This document shows, piece after piece, positions 23,333-36,068 of a DNA stretch of 64,000 bases. Within the stretch, counting starts at the first letter, position 1. Every line of letters begins with the position of its first letter. This DNA comes from Oopsacas minuta (Eukaryota > Porifera > Hexactinellida > Lyssacinosida > Leucopsacidae): contig JAKMXF010000299.1 of assembly GCA_024704765.1 (NCBI GenBank), forward strand, positions 816,556 through 880,555, in the 5' to 3' direction. A program made the position numbers and the translations under genes. Under the pieces are notes generated by a model. That model made no database searches. It was not told the origin of the DNA and saw only the letters and a program-made list of their open reading frames with translations.

Positions 23333-24625
23333 CAAGGGTTGTTCAATAAATAATGAGACATTTTTTCATAATTCATATAGTAAACCCATACTTATCATAA
23401 TTGATTATCAAATGTTTCAATAAATTCCCCCTTTAACTTTATACATCGTTTCCATCGTTATGGTAACTTTCCACCCTAGTGGTATAGAATTCTTAAGGGG
23501 TCCCTTTATCCCACTGTTTTATTTCATACTCCAGCCGTTTGAAATCCTCCACTCTCTTCATCTCTCCGAACAGCCAGCAATCGCTGGGAGCCAGGTCTGG
23601 TCTATAAGAGGGATGAGGGAGGCATTCGAATCCTAAGTCGTCAATTGCAGCCTTGTCTTGTAGCTTACATGGGGCCTTGCGTTGTCATGTTGCAGCAATA
23701 CGCCACGTGTTTACTTGCCTCGCCTCTCACGTTTAATTGCTTGACGCAATTCTTTCAATTCGTCAACGTAATAATCACTGTTTATGGTTGTCTTCTCAAG
23801 CAACCAGTCGAGGTGTATATTCCTTCCTATTCAAAAAATACTGTTGCCATTCTCTTTCCTGCTGATTTTGCAGCCTTTACCTTGATGGGTAGAGGTTCAT
23901 CACGTCTCTTCCACTGCTTCGATTGAGTTTTGCTCTGTTTCATAATAATGAAACCAAGTTTCATCCCCCGTTACTATACGATCCAAAAGGTCTTCCTCTG
24001 TCTAGTATCTTGAAAGTAATTCTTTGCTAACTCTGACCCTTTCGCGTTTTTGTTCTTTTGAAAGAAGTTTTGGGACACAACGCCCAGTTACCTTCGACAT
24101 TTCCAGATCTTCAGTGATAATCGAGTGTGTGGCTTTTGATATACCTACTCTCTCTTCTAACTCTCGCAAGGTTATTCGTCTGTTCTCGTCCAAAATTGTT
24201 TGGACCCTCTCGATATTACTACGCGTTTTTGAGGAAGTCGGGCGACCTGGACGAGGGTCATCGTGGAGTTCCTCATCGCCATTATCAAAACGTTCGATCC
24301 ATCTATATATGGTGGCTTTCGAAGGACATTCATCACCGTAAATATCCTGCATTTCACAAAGAATGTATGAGCCAGTCTTCCCCTTTTTTCACAGGTACCA
24401 AATTATTTGTCGTTTTCCTTCTTTACTAAAATCCATTAGTTGAAAAAAGTAACCTATACAAATGAAACTTTATACTGAAGAATATGCTAGGAGAGTAAAG
24501 AGTATATTGTATCGAAGTTAGACAATCAAGTTAGGCTTGTAATCTGATATTAGGCTTAGAGCTGTGTTAACTAGAATATGAATATGATACATTAGTCTCA
24601 TTACTTATTGAACAAACAACCCTTG
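23333..24625 (-). mobile_element. mariner element with TA duplication
   Basis: Inverted ends (caagggttgttcaataaata on the left; the same string reversed, with one difference, on the right) are flanked by TA at 23331-23332 and 24626-24627. The length of 1293 bp is standard for a complete mariner. Confidence 0.95.
23405..24438 (-). pseudogene. mariner transposase (DD34D), frameshifted
   Basis: The start codon is near 24438 (MDFSKEGKRQ). The clean part (24352-24002) contains IYRWIERFDNGDEELHDD and the hinge GRPTSSKTRS, the DNA-binding half. Further on, across frame changes, come VTGDETWFHYYET (first Asp), LLQHDNARPHVSYKT (second Asp) and DLAPSDCWLFGEMKR (third Asp), ending near RWKRCIKLKGEFIE. 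All landmarks of a full mariner transposase of about 340 residues are present, but stops and shifts break the gene into pieces. It would catalyse TA-targeted cut-and-paste if intact. Confidence 0.9.
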
Positions 24626-24740
24626 TACTCCGTCGTGTTGCTAAGCACTAAGAAATTTTTCTGTTTCTTACTTAAACACAACCCGAGACACTAAGTTGTC
24701 ACGCAACAACCTAGTAAGTGAAGCTCCCAGTAACATATAA

Positions 24741-26649
24741 TCGATAAAATTATTTCTTTATCAGCATAGCCAATCTGTACAACAGTCCGACTTTCCATGC
24801 TCTAATAATAGATTTTAATGTTATATCTCTGAATCTTATTTTGTAATCTTAACAATTATCATGCATATATACATACTCAGGATCACGTCACTTCGTCAAG
24901 AGGACACATTTTGTGTATTTTAAGGTATATGAATTTAGACATGTATTTTTCATTGGCTATGTGTCAAATTGTCTCGCCTGATGTTGCTTCACTAGGAATG
25001 GGATGCCAAACCGTTGATGCGTAAAGAATTTGGTAAGTCGTTGATGACTTTACCGTGAACAAATTGTTATAAACGTATTTGATACTGTTGGGCCCATTCT
25101 TTGCTCTAAGTATACCGTATACAAAATCCGCTTTGAGAAACCTTTTGTGAGGAATTTTGTATGGTGACCAGATAGAACTAGAGAAGGTGTAAAATTATCT
25201 AGTTTCAATTATTTAATTTTGATCGTATTTTTACTTGTTTTCGCAATCAGCGTGAAATTTTCCGTTGTTAGTTGGTTCCTTTTGGCCTGCGGCCTTTATT
25301 TTTCTTGTTATTTTTCACGCATTGCTTTCGACATGATATTTTTGTTGGTCTTTGAGAGAAGATTGACTCTAAATGATAAATTATTCTTAAGACGTAGATC
25401 GATTGATTTTACCCGGTTATTTATGCTGATTTGATTTGTCTTAACTATACATTCTGAATTATTGGAGAAATATAGCTCGTATAAATGGGGATGATCGAAT
25501 TATATCAACTGGAAAATCTGTTTATTCTGTCAGTGTCAGTCAGACTACTCCTCAGCCTATCTGAGACAATAAACAGAGTTTCCAGTTTTGAATTCGAAAA
25601 ACAATCCATATTATCATACTTTTGTATAAATATGCGAAAATAGTAGATATTTAAGGCTGCGGTGGCCGGTACATTAAATCGGGTATTTATGTTATCTAGA
25701 GGCCCAGTTTTCAGCATGCATCCAAATCATTTTGATCGGAAAATGTCTAATATTCTTGGTTTAGTGCTGATTCAAATTATTGAGTTTATTGATTTAGTAA
25801 TCCAAAATGAGTGAATTTATTTATTATTGATACATCGCCCTTCGGATGTCCTAAAATACCTAACCACTTACTAGGAAAATCTTTCCCCTGTATATTGGTT
25901 TTTTACTGTTATTAGGGTCAATGTATATGGCCTATACCCATAGCTTTGACTATTCAGAGTAATTAAAATCACTAATCGCCCATTATTATTCAAGGAAATT
26001 CGGTAACTGAAAGGATCATTCTCAACTTAAAATATCAAATTTCAATTCCAAATAGTAATTTCAAATCAAACGTCAATGAGCTATTGAAGATTATCCTTGT
26101 AAAATATCCTTTTCATTAATATTGATCATTGAGTATATTAATCTTTTGAGTATACGTATTGTTCTTTTCACTTCAAATCATTACAAAAATGTTATTTTAT
26201 TTATTGAATTTTCTTAGTGAAAGTATTTAGCCTATTTGAATTTGTGTTCATATTGGAAATGAATTATTTATCAGATTTATATTTCAATCATTTCACAAAT
26301 TGAATTTGATTAGGGGTCTCGAACTAGGAGTCATTCGATAAGGTTTAGATTTGTTTTGAGATTGGAATCTTAATAAATTCCTGCGACATTTTTGTGTTGC
26401 TATGGAAGACATATCTCCACATGTTGTCATATGACCACCTATCTTACGGGGAAATTTCGCTGATTGCGAGAATAAGTTTTAAAATATCGGACTTCAATTA
26501 TTAAGTTAGTTCATTTTTAACACCTTAGTGTTATCTAGTGCTATCTGATGACTATAAAAAATAACCCAGTAACGATTTCCACAAAGAGGATTTGAGGATG
26601 TTGGATAAGCTATGGAGCATAAAATTCTACACCAACACTATCAACTATG
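24741..26649. other. Gene-free stretch with a short family A fragment
   Basis: The sequence agcatagccaatctgtacaa followed by gactttccatgctctaataat (24766-24812) matches the inner palindrome of fold-back family A. A hydrophobic frame at 25219-25434 lacks any recognisable motif and was not called. Confidence 0.4.
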
Positions 26650-27710
26650 TTTATACATAGCCTACTCTGTATTAGGGCTGACAGTAACTGCACTTGAGAT
26701 ACCTTACACAATTGAACAGATTTCATATGATTTCTATGTTGCAGAAACGGTACATTTTGGCCCGAATAAATCTATTGCACAATTGTATACAAACAAATGA
26801 TTGTCAACCAGTAAATTCTAAGAAATATCAGGAATGTGTCCAAGTATGTATCTAGTAAGCATTTATCTGTTAAATTATCTCATTATTTGATTCCTTATAG
26901 AATGTTAAATATTGTATCTTTATTTTCAAAGTGAATACGTGAAATTGTCAATAGATATTTTATAAAATACCAAAAAGTGTATTGCAAAAGTTTGGCTCAT
27001 TCTTGAATTAATGAAGAGACCAGGGATGACACCATTTCTGAAAATCCAATTCTAACTCTATAATCGTTAAAATTATTCTCAAACGAGGATAGCCAATTGT
27101 ATTAAATACCCGACTTCCCATACCTCAATAATACATTTTGATACGATCCATGAAGATTATTGTGTATAGTTAAAGATGGGCATTTTGGTCATATTCCCAA
27201 TTACATCATATTGGTAAGGTATTCATCAAAATGTATTATCAAGATATGGGAAGTCGTAATTTACTATACATTGGCTATACTCATTTGACAATAATCCTAA
27301 AAATTATCGAGGTATAATTTGATATTCAGAATTTAGTGTTATCCCTGGCCTTTACTGTGACTCAAGAACTAGTAAGCTTTTGGATTACAAAATTTAGATA
27401 TTTGTATAAAACTATCTATAGATCATCTCAAATGTCCACTTTGAATTGATAGATGCACTACTTAACTAGTTCTATAAGGCATCAAAGAATTGCATATTTG
27501 TAACAAATACATGCTTATTTGACACATTCCTGAAGTCTCTTGGCATTTGTTTGTCTACAACTATGCATTGCATTTTCAGGCCAAAATGTACCGTTTCTGG
27601 AATATGGAAATAACATGGAATCTGTTCAATCACGTTATGTATCCCTAGTCTGAAATTTTCAGGTTAGTGTCAGGTCTGATATACAATAGGCTATGGTTTA
27701 TATAACAATT
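26650..27710. mobile_element. Fold-back repeat family A, copy 2 (most complete)
   Basis: Nested inverted repeats are visible. The outer arms run from about 26650 and 27710 inward (tagcctactctgtattagggc versus reversed tagcctattgtatatcagac, then attgaacagatt and cagaaacggtacattttgg on both sides). The inner arms at 27050-27145 and 27215-27330 share tatagccaat, gacttcccata and ataatacattttgat. There is no coding capacity. The design suggests a MITE or fold-back element able to extrude a long hairpin. Confidence 0.7.
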
Positions 27711-29399
27711 CATTCTCGGTTAGGTCTATTTTTTGTCTCCCACAACTAGACTTAATCTTCGTGAGAGTAAACCAATGTGTATCTATAAATACTTATTCTC
27801 CACTGAGTACGCAACGCGTGCTATTCAAGCTACTGGGCCATATTCTTATTGACTGGTCATATGTGTATTGATCATAGGGCTTACAATCCCGCGATCCAAT
27901 CCATTTCACACCCGGGATTCCACTATCAGTAGCAAATCACACAACTGAGTTAATTCATGGAACAATGTTTTACATTTATATAAGTTCAACAAGGTCTATT
28001 TACAGTTATTACCAAGTCAGATATATGAAATTCCCGTTATATTGAAATGATTCTTTACCTTCTATATAGTTGAGAGTGTACTTTATTATTTATAAGAAAT
28101 AAAACCATAAATTGAAGTTAGATTCGATGTAGTAAAAAATTTAGACTAAATTGTTTTTGATGAGCTATATTTTTAGGTCATCAATTTTGATTACCTTAGA
28201 AATTCATCAATTTCGATTACTATTCTCAATATCCAAAATCGTTCAAAGAGTGCAAAAAGTCTGTAGCGAATGTAAAATCCTCTTGGTTTGTTGATTATTT
28301 TATTTAAATGAATCGTAATTATTATCCCATCCTAATATTCACTAACTCAGCATGATTATTTCAACGAAACTAAATATTCTATTATATATGCTAGCTATAC
28401 GGCGAATATTTGAAGGTACACACGATAAAATTACTGAAGGAACTATATGACTGTGTTAGTTAGAATTATCCTTATTAAATAACTGAAAACCTTTCTAATT
28501 TGATATTTTCTAGCCACAAATTGGTAATTAAGTAGATACTGAGCTAATTTAATAGCAAGACACTCCACAATCGGGCCACTTGCTGACAAAACAAAAGTTG
28601 CCCGCTTTGGGAGTGTGTCCCGTTGTTGATATTGGACAACTATATATGATTTCACCAATTCTATCCACTATTTCTATCAGCATTCTTGCTAGAACATTTA
28701 ATGTAATTTATTATTCCTTTATAATAAGTTCCTCAAATCACATTTCTCTAATCAAGGCCATACAATTAGGTTTGCTTTTTATGAAGTCTAGCGTTAAGCC
28801 ACTGCTAGTTGTAAAGTGTTTCAGCTCCACCGCCTCCATCTGATATGATTAACGCACAAATATTGTCATTATCGTTATTTTGATAATTATTTCACCATTG
28901 TTCAATGTAATTCAGCTACAGATTGTATAAGCTTGCTAATAGTACAATAGAGGCTACCTTTCTTCTTTTAGCATATTCCATAGTTGTAATCTTTTGTATT
29001 AATGTTTCCGTGAGAATTTTCCATGATCAAGTTTGATGTAGCTAGTTTTTGAAATGAAAAGGATGGTAAATTTGAAATCTACCCATATTAATGACGCAAA
29101 AAGTGTATATTTTGTTATGAATCACTTTGATAACTTTTTCCAAGTGAGAATGTACATAAGTTTCATATTGGATCCACAGTGATATATTTGGAAAATACTT
29201 GAACATCAGGAATAGATTCTATAGAAAGAACCCCCAAACTAGAATAATCTCAATAAGTTTTTAGAAGGATGCCTCTCCTTTAATGCAATAGAATGGAATA
29301 CCAATTTTCCCAGGTATCTAGATCATTCCTTTTTCGAGAGTTTTCCCTAGATTTATTGACTGCATTGACTATGTGACGAAGTATTTGGCTGTCTTATTC
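27711..29399. other. Gene-free AT-rich stretch
   Basis: Overlapping frames at 28443-28843 on both strands show no motif. A lone CACAGTG at 29175 has no matching partner or duplication. Confidence 0.4.
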
Positions 29400-30171
29400 C
29401 AAAAGATGGCAATTTTCGATTAGAACAGTGATAGATAGAGTGATACCTATTGTTGGCCACAAAAGTATCATTGGTTTCCTTGTTTATAATATATTCACTC
29501 ATTTGTGAAATTGTAGACTTTAATATAAATTCTAATCATTTTTATGGAACCAATATCAATACACATTATTATAAACAATTATTAATTCCAAAATAGAAAG
29601 CTATTTGGCCAATGGCTTTTTTGTACAAAAGGGGCCAAAACATGTTTTGTCTGATTTCTTTGACTCCGAATATTATTTGCCATGAAAATATATCTGGACG
29701 CCTTTGGGCGGGTCTAGAAATTATTGAAAAGAATCTTATATTCATGAACAATACAAAAATGGCGAATATTAAACTTGCAATTGTTTGCAATATAAGATCG
29801 GCGACTATAAACTTTGGGTACTTTTGAGGAATTTATCTATAAGTAGACCAACAAAGATATTCATAAAATTATATTTGGAGTTTGATCGTGGTTAAAAATA
29901 GTTCAAATTAATTATGCATTGTATGCCAATACAGATATATGATTATATAGTTCACATTAATGTGACTCGTATTCAGAAGTAGCAGCATCTTTGAGCAAAA
30001 GATATTTATGGTTTTTCAGGTATGGGATTTACTATATTATGCATACTTTTTATGCATTTTATTGGCATGTAATAATTCTAGCTTAGTAATTGTGTAGAAT
30101 CGAATACAAGCATTAAATTTGATAAATATCAATGTCATATTTTCACCTATTCCGCATGGTTCCACACTGTG
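29400..30171 (-). mobile_element. Non-autonomous RAG1/Transib-type element, second copy, decayed
   Basis: The right boundary is CACTGTG at 30165-30171. Read on the minus strand the end is CACAGTGTGGAACCATGC, then AATAGGTGAAAATATGAC. It aligns for several hundred bases with the left part of the element at 48610 (CACAGTGTGGAAAAGTGC, AATAGGTGAAAATTTGAC). Further in, the 20-base string caataatttctagacccgcc occurs at matching distances, about 454-470 bp from the end. The left end could not be fixed, so the start given is approximate. Confidence 0.65.
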
Positions 30172-32876
30172 CATGGCCCCCGCTCACCAAAGGGTTACTG
30201 CAACCTAAATGTACTCATTCTTTCTAATAGCTTTTATCCATTGAATATCTTCTAATTGTGTATGTGCATATGTTCAGAAGGAAATATTGATTTGTTAAAA
30301 CTATTTTGGGATATGGCAATAAAACATTTACGTCACCACAACATTACCTGACAGAATCCGCAGTATTCTTATATTAGCTGACAATATTTGGATATACGAG
30401 TTGGAAACTATAAATTTACAGGATACGAATCAAACATCTTTTATGACCACTTAGAACGGTAAATCTTGATGTATATCACCATTATAGACTAGAATACTCC
30501 AAAATCCTTCGGAAATCCTACCAAATTTTTTAATTACGTCATTGATTTGCGATAAATTATGAATATTCTTGTATGTGACTACGTGACTTTCAAATTTGTG
30601 ACTTCAAGTCAAATTTATGCATGATTCACATCCAGTAGACTTGGAAGTATTATGACTCGTAGATCCAAAAATTTCCAGCGAATATATAGTGTGCTACTGC
30701 ACACGGATCTTCAACCATTAGTGGCTCCAACAAAATAATTGTTTGCGCTTTTCAACTTCATTTAGAAAAATTTCACTTGATATGCATATACAGTACATGC
30801 TTTTTGCGTATAATTAACTTGAATTCCAATGTTATTTTTAATTATGTAGTAACTAGTAGATATACGACATAACGCTGTCTCGCTAATCTGATCAGCACTG
30901 TTCCAATTTCAAAATTTTTCCTTCGGATTGTTGACATTGTTCTGATTAGAGATATCCATGGAAACAATACTATAAGATCCACGGGGGGTATTTTTTTTGA
31001 AGTTGTACAAACGATGAAAAGGCTTTCAACATGTGTAATATTGTAATGTGTGTTTGCTCTCAGTAGAATGGATACAAATCGTTACTTTTGAAATTTTTGA
31101 ATCTTTTCCTTTCTGTACCTTTTCTGACCTATTCGGGTTAGCGTGCATTTTGATGAACGAGTTTTCGGATATGCGAGGATTTAATGTAGTATTTCTAAGT
31201 TAATTTGAACCAAATTATAAAATTTTAATCATACGTTGTAGTGCCACATATATACTACATACGTACTTAAATTTGTACTTTAGCTATCAACTCTATGAAC
31301 TCGTATTTCGATTTTTCTTACCTTTCATCAGTTACAACTTACACCTTGAAACTAACTTTTCGACCACTATGTTATATTTATTATTTTCTGTGACATAATA
31401 AGTATTGGACTCCGCATTCTATTTGTATAGTCCAGTGGTCGGCAACCTGCGGATCTTTGGCTCTCTACACTGGCTCATTGTGTCTTAGACAAACTTTATA
31501 TATGGAATTGAAAAACTTAATAACTAACATTTACAGATTACGGTGTAATTTATCAGGGCCCCAACCTCAGAACTTGCCAAATCGTGGGTAGTGTTGTGCA
31601 CGCGTGCTTCGTACTCGTTATGTTATCGAATTAATGAAAACGATAACGGGAATGGAAAAATGAACGTTAAAGAGAAGTAACAGCCGTTACTATTTATAGT
31701 AACGGGATAACAGATATATTTAATACTACCCTCGGTTGTAAAAGCCACTATGATAATGAGGAAGAATTGCTTGTATTTAAGATGCCATAGAAGCCAGCTG
31801 AACTCAGACACTCTTTTCTTTGGTCTGTCCAGGGACGATCTTGTTGATCTCAAGGCTGTTTACTTGTATTCAAATCATGTCAGGGATGGAAACGTTGAGT
31901 ATGGAAATGGCACCTTTTGAGTGGTCCACCCAAATTTCGAAAGCTTAAGGTGCGGTACCGCCTATTATAACTGGATGCTCACTTTAATATTCCACACAGC
32001 CTATCACGAATCGGTGTGGTCTTTCCTCTTAAATGAATGACCAACCCCTCTCTCAAATTATTGAATCTCATTCTGATATCAAATAATGGAGAGAATAGGT
32101 AGTTTCATATGCAGGGATGTGCAAGCTAAGTTACTCTTTCCTTCTAAGTATTTCTAAAACATGTTCAATTTGCTATCATAATCTATATACTCTGACATTT
32201 ATGCGCAACAGCAGGGATTTATCCAGGATTTTGCACTCTTTCTTGCAGGCACTCTGCTGGGATGGCGCATTTTTGTACCGTAATATATTCATCCTATTTA
32301 GTAATTGGATTCTCACGGTGCACTATTTGTCCTTTATGGCTCCTGGACTGGCACTTTAGGTGCCTGTCAAGCACATAAACCAACTCTATAGCCATAGATG
32401 GCAACAGTATTACAGTTGATGTATCTTTGTTAGTAGAAATCATTATGTCCGTATAGCATACCATAGTTGTGAAAATTATTTCGAAATTCCCTATGTAAAA
32501 CTCGGAACTTATTCCTAGATGATCCGAAGTACGAGATCACATCCAACAGTTTCCATATGATATCTATGATAAGTCAGATAGCGAATTGCACGTTGCCCAA
32601 AAGTTCCTGGACTGCAATGTACTAATTGTCAGAGTCCAAATAGATTGGTTTCTGCTGCGCTATACGTAAGTTACCTGACCCAATTTTGTTACTTAATTAA
32701 CCCGACGATAACTTTGGGCTTTACTATAAATAGAAAATATATTTGGGCGCATTATGAATATTTTACATCAGCTGTCAAAATGAATACAATTTAGGGGCTC
32801 ACAAAGAATTGTGATGGGGCTCTAGCCCCAACTCTAGCGCCTCAACTGGAAGTACCCATTGATAACAGCATCAACA
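30172..32876. other. Gene-free stretch with one hAT-like end
   Basis: Apart from the hAT-type terminus at 31433, only short frames without motifs are visible, for example 31623-31853 and 32117-32359. Confidence 0.4.
31433..31475 (+). repeat. Solo hAT-type terminus
   Basis: The sequence cagtggtcggcaacctgcgg followed by atctttggctctc is a typical left end of a widespread hAT family. No right end or 8-bp duplication was found, so this is probably a truncated copy. Confidence 0.45.
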
Positions 32877-32878
32877 TA

Positions 32879-33080
32879 CCCTGCGTAGACAAAAGTATTC
32901 ATCCATTGCTAAAATTTCCATACAAATAGTACGAATCTTGTCCATCCTTAACGGCCCAATGCATTAATTCTGTAAGATTTATAGCATATCTATTACAGTA
33001 TTGACATCAAGAATTGACCCACTATTGAATTATATGTAAGGAAATTTTAGGTATGGATCAATACTTTTGTCTTGGTAGGG
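32879..33080. mobile_element. Tc1-like MITE, 202 bp
   Basis: Inverted repeats of about 41 bp share agacaaaagtatt, then atccat, then ctaaaatttcc. They lie at both ends and are flanked by TA at 32877-32878 and 33081-33082. There is no coding capacity. Confidence 0.8.
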
Positions 33081-33082
33081 TA

Positions 33083-34616
33083 TGTCCGGGTATACCTAAG
33101 TTGCATCCCAAAGGTACCCCATAGAGGAAAAGTTAGTAACCCCTCTGTAAAGGTCATTATTATTTAGTTGCCTTTTTTCTCCGGGTTGTTATCAAACGAG
33201 AACATTCTCTAACTCACAAGGTATACTCTTCGCATTTATATTTATTTCTACAATGTAACGTTGTTAACCAATCACGGCTGATGTTATACGTCCGTAATTA
33301 AAATTAACTCTAAAATTTACCAATCCGTATCACCAATTCACACACCAAAAACGATATTTACACCATTTTCTGTCATAAAATTATACGACCGTATTCGATT
33401 AATACGAACACCAACTGGCGTGAAGAGGCTAGGCCTTGGTCACTAATAGAACAACGGTGGAGTAACTCTGATGGCGGTGACTCGCTAATATTTCAGCCAT
33501 GTCCACTAGAGTCAGACAAGCCAGCAGAGGTGGTAGGTGTATAAGGAACTAGCGACACATGCGCACCCTCTGGCACCTGGCCTTCAAGTTCACCGTTTGT
33601 TATGGCATTTAGTTGAGAAGTATAGTGGATAACATGATGTGACCTTTACCCAAGATTCCTGGATCGGTACTTTCTTTAGCAGAGATTCCTCCTATCAGGC
33701 ATTTTCCTGAAAGAAAAAGAGCCATTGAATACATCTATGTGCTCGAACTCAGAGTCGGTACTTTGGGTCAGGATCAGTGCTAAATTCCACTTAAAATCCT
33801 CTCCATATCTAGATAAATCATTGCTTCACCCTCTCGTGGATTGATTTGTGAAAATACTCTTTGTATCTCAATTTATGTATCGTTTGTTGATCATGATGTA
33901 AAATTAACCCTATGTTTAGTACTATTATAAGCTATTTCAATGGGGATAGTGTAGAAGAGAATGCTTCTAGAGCACGAATATATAGCCTAGGTTACCTTAT
34001 TTTACCTATTGATTAATGATTTTAACTAACACGCGACGTATTTGTTAAATTTCAGTCCTGTCCACACGTGCATCCCTGGTCCTAAGCAATGACCAGTTGT
34101 AAGCCATTTTGAATGTGTAGGCTATGATATATGTATACAAGTATATATATATTACCGTGGCGCAAAATATCACATGTTTCTGATCATTCTCTGTTTTGGA
34201 TACGTATATTGTTAGTTGTGTTGATGTTAGTCTCCACATCAAAATTTTAAGTCATTTAGTCGAGACTCTCTGGTGTCCCAAGAATTCCAATAATTTCTAT
34301 GGGAATGAATGCATGCATGGAATGTTGGTATATAATTCGTGAAAAATATTTGAAATAGTTTTCAAAGTGTGATATTCAGATTCAGCTAAAGCGCACACAG
34401 GGATCCTATTTTGAGTTTTTCGAAAACAATGTCCACATAGTTTTAGAAGGTCTATTTTTACAAAGATTTTGTTCCACCCTACCATTTGGCGTGGAGGGCC
34501 CCATTTCTTGATAATCGATCAGAGGGAGCATAATGTATCCCCTTCGTCTATGCTATATGTATCATGTGCCATCCTTGAAGTTTTTGGAGAAATATCTAAT
34601 GAAATGCGCAAGAGAC
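33083..34616. other. Gene-free stretch
   Basis: A less AT-rich patch at 33410-33640 has a short minus-strand frame (HVSLVPYTPTTSAGLSDSSG), but no splice sites or homology could be established. No element ends were found. Confidence 0.35.
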
Positions 34617-35032
34617 CACACTTGGACCGGGTAACGTATAAACCGGGTCACTATTTTCAATTAATTTCGGGTCTGAACCGGGTCACTGATTTTGACTTGA
34701 CCCGGTTTATATCCTTATAGATAATTCAATTATATTGGTTTGTAAAATCATAAAGAATAGTCAATATTAGTTAGATGTTTCATTTTCATGAATTTTGAAA
34801 CACTGTACTTTGTTCAGACTTACCAACCCCTTCTACAAATCTCCCTGAATTTTCATTGCCAAATCGCTGGATATTCAAAAGTAGTAACATCTAATCATTA
34901 TCAAATCGCATGAATATGGAAAATTAATGTTTTGAAAACCGGATTGAATAACGAAACCGGATCCCGGGCCTGAGGTTTCAACCTGGTCTACCGGGTCACC
35001 GGGTCAGGAAATCATGAGCCGGTCCAAGCCTG
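34617..35032. mobile_element. hAT-type MITE rich in CCGGGTCA, with 8-bp duplication
   Basis: The ends cacacttggaccgggt and, reversed, caggcttggaccggct lie between exact copies of caagagac (34609-34616 and 35033-35040). The interior has many CCGGGTCA/TGACCCGG motifs on both strands, a likely binding-site array. Similar ctggaccgg motifs occur around 48380-48480, perhaps from a related copy. Confidence 0.8.
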
Positions 35033-35040
35033 CAAGAGAC

Positions 35041-36068
35041 TATTCCAACAGACATTGGCCTAAACGGAAAATGATGTGAAAATTTTTGACATTCCATGGT
35101 TTAAGTGGTATTGGCTTGCGAAAACTAAAATGAACTCTTTGTGTAAGATTTACGGTGAACACGATTATCAACTTAAACGACTATTTCATTAATGTCAGAC
35201 GAGATATGTACAAACATTCCATATGTACATATACTTGAATTTGTGCCTAAGGCTTATATCAACACCACTAACAAGATATCGAAACAGAACGATCAGTAAC
35301 ATTTCGTGGTTTTAGCTAACCTAATAAATAAATGTTTGTATGTGTAGATTGGTTGAAGAGGCTGTGAGTCCTCAGGTCTGATTTTACTATACGGGGAGTT
35401 TAGGCCTAGTACAAGTTTGAGTCTTGGACAAAAATTCAAACCCATAATGATATTATGACGTAATTGTCATTTTTCTGAATTTTGAAAATCATAGTTACCC
35501 TCAATGTGCCAAATAACCAAGAGTTATGATTCTCTCATAATGGAATTATACGACGCAACAGTGTTGTGGATTGATGCATTTTAAATGGAAAATTAATTGA
35601 TTTCATGTCTCAGTCAAATCCTTTTTGCAATTTAATTTAGCTATAAGTACCCATATGGATATATTTCATCCGTTGCTAGGATCTGTCTATAAAAATAAAG
35701 TACACTGTCGCATAATTTTTGAAAGTATAATCTATAATTTTCGCCGTCACAGGGTTGCCATGGGAACAGAGAAATTTATTAGTATACCACAGCCTGTAAT
35801 CATTATTATCACACATGAGTACTTGCAGTGAACCTTCGTATTTCGTACATCAGGACAGGGCTCGATTATACTTGTACGTCTTATAGTATCGGGATTCATA
35901 TTACCGAGTCATTTACATGCATTTGCTAATATTGCTAATAATCATTGAGGTTGTGTATATATTTCTTTATGCTTTATGTTGGTTTAGTATTTTTAGCTCT
36001 GTCAATACCATCATTACACCTGTGGAAAAATTGATCTTTCATGACAAGTGGTGTTCCTAATTTTATAC
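35041..36068. other. Gene-free stretch
   Basis: The string gaattttgaaaatcatag, then gtgccaaataacc (35476-35515), loosely resembles repeat family B. The frame at 35625-35831 has no motif. The left end of the hAT relic that follows was not found. Confidence 0.35.

Larger units (their letters stand above)
22840..24740 (+). repeat. Dispersed repeat family B, copy 2, split by a mariner
   Basis: The family B order (aaatgtccta, tcatgaaattatttcgtc, cattaaattgtatttggatgg, gaggcactattggccgaata) stops at 23332 and resumes at 24626 with ctccgtcgtgttgctaagcac. In copy 1 the corresponding stretch (gattatattccgtcgcgtgcta) is continuous. The intervening 1293 bp are the mariner at 23333-24625. Confidence 0.6.

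Noticed and set aside
25219-25434. Hydrophobic 71-codon frame
   Set aside because: The T-rich sequence naturally encodes Phe, Leu and Ile; there is no conserved membrane-protein signature.
28443-28860. Overlapping frames on both strands
   Set aside because: No domain, splice-site support or known motif was found; probably chance frames.
29175-29181. Isolated CACAGTG heptamer
   Set aside because: There is no matching partner end, no 5-bp duplication, and a different following sequence. Several chance heptamers are expected in 64 kb.
33450-33640. Less AT-rich patch with a short minus-strand frame
   Set aside because: The frame is about 50 codons with no convincing splice sites or recognisable family.
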